Assembly (NCBI GenBank): GCA_964006375.1 | Contig: OZ023270.1 | Coordinates: 54,762,036-54,826,035 of the forward strand | Reading direction: 5' to 3' | Length of the DNA stretch: 64,000 nt | Origin: Tillus elongatus | Taxonomy: Eukaryota; Arthropoda; Insecta; Coleoptera; Cleridae | Shown here: in pieces, positions 23,156 through 36,109 of the stretch | Numbering within the stretch: the stretch's first letter is position 1 | How the letters are laid out: each line of letters opens with the position of its first letter | Position numbers and translations under genes: made by a program | Notes under the pieces: model-generated | The model's database searches: none | Seen by the model: the letters and a program-made list of their open reading frames with translations, nothing else | What the model was told of the DNA's origin: nothing

Positions 23156-23226
23156 TACCTAAATGGTTGAGAGGCGTCGCGCTTGCCTCATAAGCAGAAG
23201 GTTACGTGATCAAATCCAGCTCGATG
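23156..23226 (+). repeat. tRNA-like sequence, Met-type, SINE head or tRNA relic
   Basis: An A-box-like TGGTTGAGAGG, an anticodon loop CTCATAA (anticodon CAT) closed by a GCTTGC-type arm, then a B-box-like GATCAAATCC. The acceptor arms do not pair well, so I read a tRNA-derived SINE head or a decayed tRNA-Met copy and not a working tRNA gene. Confidence 0.55.
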
Positions 23227-23811
23227 AATGTATGTTTTTTTATGTTTTATTTTGACATTTGGACAAACAATAGTGCACAGATTTCATATGTTTTAAACAA
23301 GATCTCATTTTTGTTTAAAACGCCTAAATAAGCTTGTCACCTTTAAGTCTGAAATTATAATTTTGTTATTGTTGATATTGAAAAAACCGGTTTGATTAGG
23401 TTGACTAAAACGAAATCATACTGGTGATTAATAAGGAAAAATAACTGCTACGTTTATAATTTGTCAGATACTTTACTTTTCTAAATATGAAATAAGTTTC
23501 GTTCTGGAAATCTTTGTATAACTTTAATGGAATTTGTAATACAAGTTTCTTTTAAAGAGACTTACACTATCTACAAATATAACAAAATTTAGTTCTTTGG
23601 CTTCATAGAAAATTGAGTTTTGGGCATTTTTCTCAAAAGGAGTTAGGACGCTAGATTTTTTTCATAATAGAGAGATATCGATGGTAACACTTTCGAAAGA
23701 ATTCTTCAAATGTGTGCGTCCTAGGACCTCTAAAACAGATTTCCAAGGTCTCTGTAAGTTTAAAGTGTTAACTTTACTAATATGCCATATAATAATAGTG
23801 TACAATTCTTA

Positions 23812-23852
23812 TGAAAATTCGCTACTATAATGCACTTGCTGCGTCTAGAGAT
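23812..23852 (-). repeat. R terminus, isolated fragment
   Basis: Reverse complement reads CTAGACGCAGCAAGTGCATT, then ATAGTAGCGAATTTTCAT, the terminal 38 bp of repeat R with a few changes. No other part of R is nearby. Confidence 0.75.
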
Positions 23853-26800
23853 TATCTTAAATATGGGGTGTGGTGATTTGGGTTCTTCAAGTGTACTTAT
23901 ATGTGATAATAATGTTATGATTAGATAAAAATATTGGACTTGCAACATAACTAATGGTTTATTCTTTTTTATAATAATATTGTTAAGTATCACATTTAAA
24001 GATTGTGTTCTTTTTCAGGATTTGGTGAACTGTCAACGAATGCTGTAATATAAAAAGGACTTATAACGTATTTTAGTGGAAGAAGTATATTTTAAATGTC
24101 ATATTTATTGTCGTAGACTTTGAAGTTTGCTCTGAAAATTATTTCAAATTAATTTTAAAATCTGAAAATGTAAACTTTTGTAAATAGACGTGAAAATATG
24201 TTAAATTTGTGATAGTAATAGTCTGTTTTAAAATTAGTTTGAAAGTCATTTTCGGAATATGTAAAGAAACAAAAAAAAATACCAGTGAATTCTAAATGTC
24301 ACTTGTGCATGTCTCTACCAAAATGTCTGCTGGAACTCAATTTAAAAAAAGTTTAGGGGGTTTTAATTCGAAGGAATTTTACTTTTTTATAGAATTTTTA
24401 AATGCTCTTTTGTTAAGTTTTGATGTTGATTAGAATTTTTATTTTCATTTTGGTGTTAAAATTCTTAGAGTTCATTGGCTATTTTTGATATTTGAAATAT
24501 ATGAACATAAATATATGATAGAAAATGTACTGGGTAATTAGCTAAAGGTGCCTTCATAAGATACTTAAACTTAGGAACGTGTTACCACTGTAACATCTCC
24601 GTCATTGCAACGTTTTCAATTCAGTGGAATCAGTTTACAAGTTACTGTATGGTTCTTCTCATTAGCTTATATATTTGAGACCTGATAGAATATGTGATTA
24701 ATATTTCAAATGGCAGAGACTTAAATTGGAAGCCTGGTTAGTGCTGCAGACTTAAAACAACTTGCATCAATTGTGTTTCATTTCATAACATTGTGGAATT
24801 CCTAAATCTTCTATGCTTGCAGTTAACCAATGCTGGTGGCCAAAATCACAATATTGTAAAGTTTTTACATTGGTTTTCTGTTATACATTTTCAGATTCTC
24901 TTCAAGTAAACATTGTATTGGTAGGGATACAGGCCACCTGCACTCAATTGGTGTTTGGAAAATTCCAACAAAAAGCTGTGAAATATGTGCATTCCTAGTT
25001 AATTACCCAGTGCAAGTGTTGAGGTCTGTACTAAGATAATGAACTGATTTTTCAATTAAGAACATAGCATAATATCTCGAAAGCTACATTTAGGCTATAT
25101 GACATTGTTTAATGTGTCTATTTAGAACATATTGTATTAAAGAAAAAGCACATTAAATAGTAAGCGAGGTAAGAAATGCAAAAAATTAAACATGAAAGAT
25201 CAAACCTGTATTTTTATCATCATTGTTATTTTTTTCATCGTGGATCTTTTATTCATTAATAACTAATTTTGTCACTGTGAATAAACATTCCTATCTCACA
25301 TTTATCGAAGTCAAAAATATGTGAAAGTGTTCTGTTGAGCAATTTAGAACAAATGAAATATTTCATTAAAATTAAAAGAGTTATGTAGAGGAATTAATTA
25401 AATGCAATCTAGAAATCAAGTCCTCTGTTAACTGACAGACTTGTGTTATAACCAGGGTATGATGAGGATGTAAATATTTATTAAGTACCCAACAATTATA
25501 TTCTCAATTTATTCAAATAGCATTGACCATCAATTAAACTGGACTTAGCTATGTTGGTCAAGGCATAATTTTGCTCAAAATATCACTCTACAAAATTTTT
25601 ATCCTGCTTGGTATAATTTATACACAATGTAATTTTTCTTTTGTAATTTTGTTAAACACAAATAATGTGCTATAAAAACACTAAACATTAGTCCATTAAA
25701 TAAGTGCATCAAGCATGTTAGTATCTAATTCTAATTAAGTACTGGTGAAACACTTATAAATTTACGTAATGTGATAGTTTATGTGTAAAGCAACAAAGTA
25801 TTGTATCTAAAGTTAACATAAAAAAAGTGGTGTAAGGTTCTTTTCTTTAGCCAAGTTCTTCAAATATTTGTTAACTTACTGCAGGGTCTAATTGTTCACG
25901 TTTTCTTTCCAGATGATTTTATTTGCCATGAGTAACTGTTTTAAAGAACGGTTTTGATTCAATTAAGATTCACCACTGATCTTTTATTTTTAATATAGAA
26001 TATCAAGTTGTGCTGTCCGATTTGGAAACTTTGTACTCAAACAGAATTATTTAAGTAATATTTCTAATTTTTGAGTTTGTCTTTAGTGATTACAAAATCA
26101 TTTTGAAATTGTCGATCGTCTTAAAATACTTTAGTATTTTAATGCAAAACAATTTGATTCAAAAGTGTTGACACCATTTATAATAAATAAATCACTCGTT
26201 GACAACAATATTGTTCTATATTTGATTGAACATTTATGATTTATTTCATTTGTTCTTATTTGCTTTTCTGATTTATTTGCGTGTAGTATTCATCTTTGAA
26301 ACAATATCTTAGGTCAATAGGCTTTGACAAGATTGAATCAAATGTAATAATAAAAAAAAACATGAAAAAGAAAGATGAAAGAAAATAAACCATTTTGCGT
26401 TTTGTAAATATTTAACATATGAAAGACAATTTTGTTTTGAAATCAATAAATATCTAAAAAAAAATGTGTGTTATTTCATTTCTTTGATAGTACATATATC
26501 CCTTTTTCACCAAGACAATTTCGCTTGGAGAGAGGCAACGACTCGAATTTTTTGAGAACATTGTTTTTTAATTGAGCACAATCTTTTGGAACCCATTTCC
26601 GAGCATCATTCAAGTTTTTGTGTATGTGTGTCCATACGTTTGAGGGTGCGTGCGTGCGCGTGCGTGTGAGTGTATCAAAATTTAGTTTTGTTAAATCATT
26701 CAATTCAAATTTTTCCTAAATAAAAATTTAACAGAATATGGAAAATGCCGTGAATGATATTCATTGTTGTTGGAAAAGGACACTACTACGTGGTATTATG

Positions 26801-27200
26801 TTAAAAGAGAATAAACAGAGAGGGATATATTAAATAATTTAGAGATGGTCAGTGTTTATAAGCTACAGAATGTCACATATTTGAGTTACTTTTCATGTTG
26901 AATTGATAGAAAAAATCCAAATGCTTTGAATTGTTTAGGAAAATAAGGGACTTAAATTTAACATGAAGAAGTTTAATTAAACAGGCCCAATGATATGCTT
27001 ATGATATAAGGTAAGTTGTTTTTAAGAACTGAAAACTACTACTTCAACAATAGTCAACATATTTGTGAAACACTGCTTCGGTAGGTGAAGATCAAATTCC
27101 AGTGGTATTAGTTTAAAATATTACAAGACAAATAATGCATTCACTAACACACATAATAAACTTAACATGTTTACAGGTGTCTTCCAGATAAGTTAAAAAT

Positions 27201-28568
<1,368 letters not shown>

Positions 28569-29087
28569 GCGTAAGATATAATAGCAATATACAAGAAAGG
28601 TGGCAAAACAAAAAATGACAGGCCTATTGCTATTCTACCAATATTTAGCAAAATATTTGAAAAAATAGTATACACTAGAATAAACTCCTACTTAGAAAAT
28701 AATAAATAAATCACTGATGCACAGAATGACCTTAGGACTGGTAAATCTACAATCAGAGCAACTCTTCAAACACTACAAGAAATTATAAAAGACTTAAACA
28801 AATCACAAAAAAAGCTTTATTATGCGTCGACTGAAGAAAAGCATTCGATAGGGTAAAACATGTATTATTCTCAACAAAACTTAGTATGTATGGAATCAGA
28901 GGTTTGGCGCTAACACTGATAACATCATATTTAAAAAACAAACTCAAAGCATCGTTGAGAAATATAACAACATATATGTAGATTACAAAAGGAACAGATA
29001 GTTAAAGGTATCTCACAAGGGTCCATATAAGGACCACTTTTATACATTATATATACAAATGACTTACCAGAATTAATAAATGAAGAT

Positions 29088-29444
29088 TGTGTTTTTTTCT
29101 TTAACGTCTGTTCATTTCCGCGACTATGGTCAATCACCGACGCCAGGGAGCAGTTTCACCTCACTATCCTGGAAAATTTTCTGAACCCCTGCCTTTCTGT
29201 AAGGAGTGTAGGAATCTTTAGCGTGCCCAACATCGTATGGACACGGTACTGACTGCTTTAAACCGCCTCTAAAGGGCGAAACGTGCAGAAGTTTAACCTG
29301 ATCAAATACAATATCACAACCTTGATTGATGTTAATTTTACAGTATGTACTTAAAGCGTGGAGGGGAAGCCCTGGGAATCGAACCCAGCACCCTTCGTAT
29401 CAGTGGCACACTTTCTTACCACCGAATCACTGAGGCTCTATAGG
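29088..29444 (-). mobile_element. tRNA-derived SINE (family S1), 357 bp, in LINE-5
   Basis: Read on the minus strand it begins near GAGCCTCAGTG and has a B box GGGTTCGATTCCC, then a 250-bp body and a short A-rich tail. TGAAGAT flanks both sides (29081-29087 and 29445-29451). Removing one copy restores the LINE-5 frame (PELINEDEKLIS). The plus-strand copy at 63098-63444 aligns along the whole length. It contains pol III A/B boxes and no protein. Confidence 0.88.
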
Positions 29445-29472
29445 TGAAGATGAAAAGTTAATATCGTTTACA

Positions 29473-31922
29473 CCCAACTAGCAATTTGATGTTTTATTGT
29501 AGTCATAAAAACGTTTATAAAACGTTTTTTATAAAACATGACTGTTCCTATAAACGTTTTTGTAACGTTTATACAACGCTTATAAACGCAAAATGGGCGC
29601 AGGTTTATACAACACTTTAGTTCTTTAGTTTATTTAAAAGGGATGTGTAAGGTGTTATAGAATAGTTTTAGAAATGTTTACCGAGCTGTAAAATAACATG
29701 ATGTACGATACTTATAAAGCAGTTTTATAAGGAACAATAATAAAGCTAAAAATCATTTACCATGGTGCCATAGAGCCTTAATAGAGTTACTATAAAACAT
29801 GTTTTATTAGAATTTCTTTATAGTTTACTTTGCAACTTTTTGTTACATACTGCAATACCTATAAGAGTGATGTCTTTTAAATGTTTTTGTTAGAACTATT
29901 TTATCCTAAAATTGTTCTCTAATATTATGAAAGTAATATAAGTACTAAAATATGATGGCGTAAGAAATAATGTTTGTACGGTGTGAAAATTAAAATCAAA
30001 AAGTCTCCTTTTGGCTACCAGCAAGATGGATTTCACCTGCGAAGAAAAATTTTCTGTGTAAAATATGCTACATATACGATAAATTTCGAAGGGCCCTCCA
30101 AATAATGAATATTTCTTTAATTTGTAAAAATCAACTCAAAATTTATTATTTATTTTTTTTTCATTTTATTGACCTAAACTCATTCTGTTACACATTTCGC
30201 ATGTTTTATATTCATAATATATTGTGAAAATTGTCAGGTCACAAATATTTCTATATTTATCAATTGATTATTTTTTTTCTTTCAAGATGGCTACCAAACA
30301 AATACTGGAATTGCATAGAAACATGACGTCTGCTTTATAAATCACTTTTATCACGACTGCAACCATTACATAACTATTTTATTTCTTAAGACACTGCTAC
30401 AAAACCTGTAATATGAACAGAGACGTATTTAAACAAAAATAAAGTAGGCTTGGCATTGACTTTTATTGTCAATTTTAAAGTTTGGCTTTTACAGTAAAAG
30501 TAGACTAGCACCACCGATATTTGCCAAGTCTATATATGCTTTACACTATTACTACATTTTTTCTCCCCATTCCTACAAGGGATCAAAAAGTTTTAGGATT
30601 TTGATATTTTCATTTTACTATAATCCCCTGCAGTTAATAATAACAAAGCCAATTTCTTCACTTTAATCAATTTTAAGTCAGAAAATAATTTGGGATGTTA
30701 ATGTGTGCATGTGCGTGTGTGGGGATGTGTATGCCTATGTAATATATAATGTGATGTGTATGTAATATCTCTACTTGTTATATCATGATCATGGGTAACT
30801 AACCATTAACAACTATTTATGGCTAAGTACGGTCGTGTGCCATAATATTTGGGCAAACTGATGATCATATTGACAGTGTGGCTTCAGATGGTGCAGTAAG
30901 CAGATTGTTACACAAACAGCGCTTATAGAGCTTTAAAATAATATGTTTCCCATTGCTGCACAGAGAAAGACCTACATGTAGCTCTATAACACTTATGGTG
31001 TATTTAATTGTTCTATAAAAGCATTTTCGGCAACACTTACACATCAGTATAGTGCTAAACTCACGTTAGCTGCGATATTTATGCAACATAAATCTGGTAG
31101 CAATATGTGACTTAACCGCAAACCCAAATTGTTCTTTGTTGTGCTGCTTACTATGTAAAACACTACTAACATGTTTATTAACAAATTTGCTACTTTCTAA
31201 AATATTTTTATATTTATTGACTTTCCTTCGAAAAGCACAGATGCTTTTTACCTGTTTCCATTTATTTATTGATTACAAATTGGACATGATTAGAAATTAC
31301 ACACTACAGAATACACAACTTGTCACGAAATAAAAAGTATATAACGGTGCTTCTTACAAAAGCTATATGTTTTATAAAGATCCCGGCGAACGCACTTTTA
31401 TGCAAAGGAATAATTTTGTACTATAATTGTTTTCTAAGTGTTCTATTACAGTCGCGTTCCATCCAACAATAAAATAGTTTTTTAACACCTGCGTTCAAGT
31501 AGACTCTGCTATTTGCAGCTATATTGTATCGTAAAAAATGTTAACAAAACTGTTTTATAATTGCTCACATAATCACTTAAAGAAAAGCTTTATAAATGTT
31601 TGCAAGTTGACAGATATGTTTGGAAGATCGTTGTTATAAAGCCATTACATAACAATTTTGTTCTGTAAGCTAATATATTCTTTAACGATTGTTGTATAGA
31701 CGTTTACAAAACAACGAAAAACGAAATATCTACAATGTTTTATAATTCTGCACTAAGAACATTCTAAAAATAAATTTAAAGAAGCATTTTGCTGCGAGAA
31801 GCTAAATACTCACCTTGGCAGTCTTAATAGAACAAAACTGCTTTTGAAGAGCAGTAATATAACAGTAAAACAACAAATTTGCACTATTATTTAAAAATTA
31901 TAGAACATTTTTGTTAGTTGGG
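29473..31922. mobile_element. 2.45-kb inverted-repeat element in the LINE-5 YADD box
   Basis: Ends are inverted: CCCAACTAGCAA on the left and CCCAACTAACAA on the right when reversed. The flanking dinucleotide CA occurs on both sides. The element separates the RT phrase ISF from ADDMSVIY, so the insertion is exactly in the catalytic box. The interior is non-coding and dense with variants of TTATAAA/TTTATAA and AACGTTTATAAAACG in both orientations. Superfamily not recognised. Confidence 0.8.
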
Positions 31923-32770
31923 CAGACGATATGTCTGTTATCTATAGAAGCAACACTACAGATGAATTTAAAACAAACTGAATTGTCTATTAATTCACTA
32001 AATTCATGGTTTTCAAATAACAATTTAATAGTGAACATTGGTCAAACAAATATAATACATTTTAACTTCAAGAAAATAGACGAGGAGTTAATACTCGCCT
32101 GTAAGTCAAATTTATTAAAATTAGCAGAGTCTGCAAACTTCCTCGGAGTTGAAATTGACCATTACGTTGATTGGAGGAAACATTTTGATTACATTCCTAA
32201 TAACATTTCAAGATTGGCACTGAGAACACTGACTTTGTTGATAAACAAGAATCTAGCTATAATTGCTTAACATGCCTATATAAAAAGTAGAATACAATAT
32301 GGCATCATATTTTGGGGGAAGTCTACAGATGTAAGCAGAATTTTTATACTTCAGAAGAGATCTCTTAGAAGTATATTGAACGAACTTAAAACAAACAGCA
32401 AGCTGTAAATCCTTATAAAAAATACTTATAATCACTTGTATATAAATTTTGAATGCAATATTGTTTATAAAAACACACAGTGAACTGTTGGGAGTGACAG
32501 CCAAAGACAAAATCTTCAGATATTTACAAAAAATGAACATGCTGCCATCATAAAAAGATATAACCTTATACCCAATGAAATAAAAAAATGCAAGTCATTG
32601 GACACAAAACAAAACTGAGAAAGATATTAGCTAGGAAGGTGATACAAGCGGAAAATATGGGGAAGAATAAAATTTTAGCCTATTGTTATTTTGTTACTGT
32701 TGTGACAAGTTTCACAGCAATTATGGGTTGTGTATACATGTATGAAACAAATAAAGCATTATTATTATTA
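31911..32770 (+). pseudogene. LINE-5 RT C-terminal part
   Basis: From 31923 the frame covers the second Asp pair of the YADD box and the thumb (INSLNSWFSNNNLIVNIGQT, NFLGVEIDHYVDW). It then continues after a stop at 32268 with HAYIKSRIQYGIIFWGKST and ILQKRSLRSIL. The first four codons of the open frame (from 31911) belong to the inserted element. Confidence 0.85.
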
Positions 32771-32775
32771 TTATT

Positions 32776-33560
32776 CAACTTGAAAGTTGAACGAAAACTG
32801 GTCGGCCGGTTATAATTCAAAACTACAGCTGCTGTTATGGATATGTGAACTCGGTTCTTAGTTATTCAGATCATAAATATGTAGACTACCAACATTGAAA
32901 TGTAACCTTGAACTGGAAAGGACTGAGCAGGGCTTTTAATATCAGTGAGATTGGCAATAATTTTGGTGATTATCTCTGTCACACACACGCAAAGATAAGG
33001 TTTATTTGCACTGAGTACAGTTAAATATTGACATAAGGTTAATGAGTAAGGAAAAGACAGCTACACCTTTTATGCCCGATCCATTCTGTTGAAAATTTGC
33101 CTCAACTACCATTCATTTGGGTTCCCTTCCAGTTCAAGTTTACATTTTAAAGAATATCAATAAAACATAGAGGCTACAAATAACAATAATCAAAAACGCT
33201 AGAAATTATAAATTTATATAAGAACATACCAGCGAAAATTATAAATCGACTGTTTAATGCTTTTGTAGTGGTACAGGGACAATGTATAGCGTTTAGGGGA
33301 AGTCTGGTAAGAAAGGAAAATACCCTGAAACTAAAAGCTCCTATGTATTGTATGCAATAATACAATAAAATGTTTACCTCAATTATATATCTAGTAGTAA
33401 AGTGCACAACGCTAATTTGTAGTCAAAGTATCTTATAGTACAGAGAATATATTTAAATAAGATCTGTTGCTTCTGTGTGTTAAGAGTTAAAACAAAAGCT
33501 GGACTGGATATATGGCATATATAAAATAATTAGAAACGTGTAAATAAGGAAGTACACCAT
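32776..33560. other. AT-rich stretch, no gene
   Basis: No recognisable domain. Short frames only. Confidence 0.35.
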
Positions 33561-33564
33561 ATAT

Positions 33565-33780
33565 TACAAATGATGGGTGGATAATACAGTAACGAGTACT
33601 TTGTATTCGGTACTTTGGAATACCCAGCATAACGAATCTTCGAAAAGTAGCTGTTACTTAGTATCCACTTGTTTACAGGCATCCAGAGATTTTACTCCGC
33701 ATGTGATACTAGTTTAGTAGTAGACGTACCCGTATATCTACTTAACGTATTTGCTATTACGTATTTCATATTATGAATAC
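33565..33780. repeat. Possible hAT terminal fragment
   Basis: GGGTGGATAATACAG followed by AGTACTTTGTATTCGGTACT resembles the sub-end style of hAT elements (repeated TTTGTATT/AATAC motifs). The left edge is not flanked by a visible duplication and the other end was not found, so this is tentative. Confidence 0.3.
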
Positions 33781-34149
33781 TGTTGCGTTTTTGCTGGGTT
33801 CTGGATAAGTGAGACTTGAAATCTTAACAAAACAACTTTATTTACTCTCTAAATATGGATACAATGACAGTTCTAGAATACCTCTCTCACAAAACACTCA
33901 GTTTATCTAGCCTTACGATCACTAATCTGCACACAAGTCACTATACTGGACCTACAGTCTCTACTCTCTAACACTTCACACTGGTTACTGTTTCTTCGAG
34001 TCACTTCAACATTATCTAATTAAACTGAACTGAGCTGGCTTACTTCCGCCTTTATATACCCGTCGTACCTTCCACCTCGTTTCTGGAGTGTTCCATTCCA
34101 GAAAATTCCAGAACTTTCTTTTGCTAGAAGGTTCTGTGAATACAGAACA
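33781..34149 (-). mobile_element. Solo LTR with heat-shock element (minus strand)
   Basis: On the minus strand the 3' end is ATCCAGAACCC, then a sequence ending GCAACA. A TATA box GGTATATAAAGG lies at 34049-34060, an AGTTCAGT start region follows, and AATAAA-type polyadenylation sequence lies near 33840. Upstream of the TATA is a run of alternating TTC and GAA units (34096-34118). Length and several motifs match the LTR at 12667-13038. The 5' edge is uncertain: either 34149 (TGTTCTG) or 34137, where GAATAC flanks both sides. Confidence 0.7.
34096..34118. promoter_or_regulatory. Five-unit heat-shock element
   Basis: TTC at 34096, GAA at 34101, TTC at 34106, GAA at 34111 and TTC at 34116: five alternating pentamers in perfect register (nTTCnnGAAn), the binding site of heat-shock factor trimers. 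TTC, GAG and TTC lie in the same 5-bp register at 34081-34093. The site is about 40 bp upstream of the minus-strand TATA box of the LTR. Confidence 0.85.
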
Positions 34150-34239
34150 GCTCCGTGTGTATACAGGGGGATGCATATACAGGTGATCACAGTGTGGCCA
34201 TAACTCCTATGTTACACAAGAGGTGTTTCTCGTACTATA

Positions 34240-34291
34240 AGGGCTCTCTGCGTATACAGGGTGTAAGGGTTCTCTGCGTATACAGGGTGTT
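34240..34291. repeat. 26-bp tandem duplication
   Basis: AGGGCTCTCTGCGTATACAG with GGTGTA (34240-34265) is followed by a copy (34266-34291) with two substitutions. TATACAGG also occurs at about 34160 and 34178. Confidence 0.9.
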
Positions 34292-34418
34292 CGGAATGCG
34301 CAATCTCAGTTATCCGTTCCGACGGGGTACAAGTTGGTAACTTCGTTATTTTTGGTCCTAGAGGGTTGAGACTTCGCCTGTGGGGCGTCACCCCAGGCAC
34401 ACCCAGGGGGTGGTGAGA

Positions 34419-34483
34419 CGGTGTTGCCAGACTGTGCAAGAATTCCCGAATGTTGGGGAAGTTTTGGAGATGTGGCAACACCG
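34419..34483. repeat. 11-bp inverted repeat with inner hairpin
   Basis: CGGTGTTGCCA at 34419-34429 and its exact reverse complement at 34473-34483, 43 bp apart. Between them TTCCC and GGGAA (34443-34460) form a second hairpin. The tract is GC-rich compared with its neighbours. A hairpin TGGGG, CGTCA, CCCCA lies just left of it at 34381-34395. Confidence 0.8.
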
Positions 34484-34850
34484 CACCAACATCTATTGAA
34501 GTGCTTTGTAAAAATACCTACGTGTAAAACAACTTACATTTCAGCTAGCAATATGCAATTGCTGCCGTGAATGTTATATCCTGTACTGCTGTTACCCAGG
34601 AATATTGTTTATGTTATCTATTCTAATGATTATTGTACGTATTTTTTATTTTAATACTTTGCTGACCTCATACGTGTGAAAATTCCAAATACATTATGTA
34701 AATTTGTATCCAGGTTTTTAGCAAAAATAAAACCATTGTGAAAATAATATTTTACAAAAATATGCATTAGTTTAAACCTCAGAATGAGTATTTATATGCA
34801 CAGAATAATTATTGAGCAGTTTGAAATCAATACAAAATAAAAGTATGGAA
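34484..34850. other. Non-coding stretch
   Basis: AT-rich, nothing recognised. Confidence 0.3.
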
Positions 34851-35070
34851 GCAGCAAGTGCGTTATCGTAGCGAATTTTCGTAAAAATGTTTTTAATGTC
34901 AAATATGTCTTGTTTTCAAAGGGACATTTGGTTGGCGGTATAACCTATATAGTGGTAACAATGTACCATATTTCACTAAAATAGCTTTGTTGTTTCAAAA
35001 AACTTGAAAAGTTTCAGAAAAAACTAGTCCGATTTTCCTGCCCAATGAATCTCTTCAAGCTATTTACACA
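34851..35070 (+). repeat. Repeat R, diverged 5' fragment
   Basis: GCAGCAAGTGCGTTATCGTA, then GCGAATTTTCGTAAAAATG, followed by the GGTATAACCTATATAGT phrase and a CACTAAAATAGCTTTGTTG segment. These are in the same order as R copy A 27206-27380. It is more diverged than copies A and B, and fades after about 35070. Confidence 0.7.
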
Positions 35071-35547
35071 CCTGCCAAGATATAATTATTGACAATCAGC
35101 TTTGTGACCCAAGTAGAATTTTTTTTTATGAAACATCACCATTTTTTTGGCCGAAATTGCCTTCAGTAATGTTACACTATATTATATTTTTCACAAAAAT
35201 TCGACAACTTTTATTTACAATAACTTGCCAAACATTTATTATTAATTACCAATATTTCACAAAAATGTTACAAAAAATGATTTCTACGGAAACACTAAAA
35301 ACCTTTCTGCGAAAACTTTTCAAATTCAGCCACTATTTGAAAGTGCCTGAATACGGCAGCTCGATTTTTTCGACAAGTAATACAAACAAAAAGCTCTCTG
35401 AATGCGTCATTTCCATGGGGTACAAACGCCTTTATACAATTTGTGACATGTGTTTCTGCAATGTGCGAAAAACGAGAAAAGTTGCAAAACAATTGAAATA
35501 ACTCAAAAACGATGAACGATATCTTTTTTTTTTTTCGTTACAAAGAT
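35071..35547. other. Non-coding stretch
   Basis: The 114-codon plus frame over 35157-35501 has no recognisable motif and AT-rich codon use. I do not call it a gene. Confidence 0.3.
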
Positions 35548-35811
35548 CCCAGAAAACAAATTAATATCTAGTAAACGTTTCAGAAATTGTTTTTAGAAAC
35601 ATGAAACGTTCACTAGTAAGTTACCCAAATGTTTCTCATTAATTGTGAAAACAACCCATGTCCTACCTAAAATTTGTTTCATTGAAACATTTCCGTCGAA
35701 TGTTTCAGTAATGTTTCAAAACATACCTGCACAATGTTTTCAGAGAGTTGCAGAAATGTTTCTGATCAAAGTAATGATAACCTCTCTAGAATGCTTTATT
35801 AATGTTTTAAA
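35548..35811. repeat. Microrepeat tract built from GAAAC/GTTTC palindromes
   Basis: The tract begins CCCAGAAAACAAATT. It is filled with variants of AAACGTTTC, GAAACATTTC and AATGTTTC in both orientations (at least eight by eye). Its start is similar to the end of the 2.45-kb element (CCCAACTAGCAATTT), so it may be the left part of a related element cut off by the (CA)n tract. Confidence 0.5.
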
Positions 35812-35834
35812 ACACACACACACACACACACACG

Positions 35835-35871
<37 letters not shown>
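35812..35871. repeat. (CA)n microsatellite
   Basis: About 60 bp of CA with two interruptions (CG and CCCA). It forms the 3' border of the Penelope-like element on the minus strand. Confidence 0.97.
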
Positions 35872-35873
<2 letters not shown>

Positions 35874-36109
35874 TTGTGCTGTGTTAACCTATCTTTAAGG
35901 ACTCTGCTTGTTTGGCCAATGTATCTTAAACTACAATTATTACATGGAATACAATACACCACTCCAGACACTTTGGAAATTTCATCCTTACTTTTGAGTT
36001 TACTGAATATGTTATTAATTGTTTTTGAATATCGAAACGTTATTTTAAAATTGGTTTCATCTTTAAATATAAACTTTAACCTATTGGAAATACTTTTAAT
36101 GTATGGCAT
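35872..36109 (-). pseudogene. Penelope GIY-YIG endonuclease, truncated
   Basis: SGVVYCIPCNNCSLRYIGQT contains the linker Cys pair and the GIY-YIG-like core (GVVY, then RYIGQT), followed by SRVLKDRLTQHK. The rest of the domain, including the catalytic Glu, is replaced by (CA)n, so the nuclease is incomplete. Confidence 0.9.

Larger units (their letters stand above)
22772..27083. other. Four kb of AT-rich DNA without genes
   Basis: No frame with a recognisable domain. Items inside: a tRNA-like sequence (23156-23226), an R terminal fragment (23812-23852, reversed) and a GTGCGTGC-type alternating purine-pyrimidine run (about 26646-26670). The 75-codon minus frame at 26703-26476 has no recognisable motif. 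The rest is featureless by eye. Confidence 0.5.

Noticed and set aside
26476..26703. 75-codon minus-strand ORF
   Set aside because: Partly encoded by a GTGCGTGC run and without recognisable motif.
33775..34143. GAATAC flanks as a 6-bp target duplication of the LTR
   Set aside because: LTR duplications are usually 4-5 bp and this would make the LTR begin with ACAG and not TG; kept only as an alternative boundary.
35157..35501. 114-codon plus-strand ORF
   Set aside because: No domain, AT-driven composition, and no start context or neighbours that support it.
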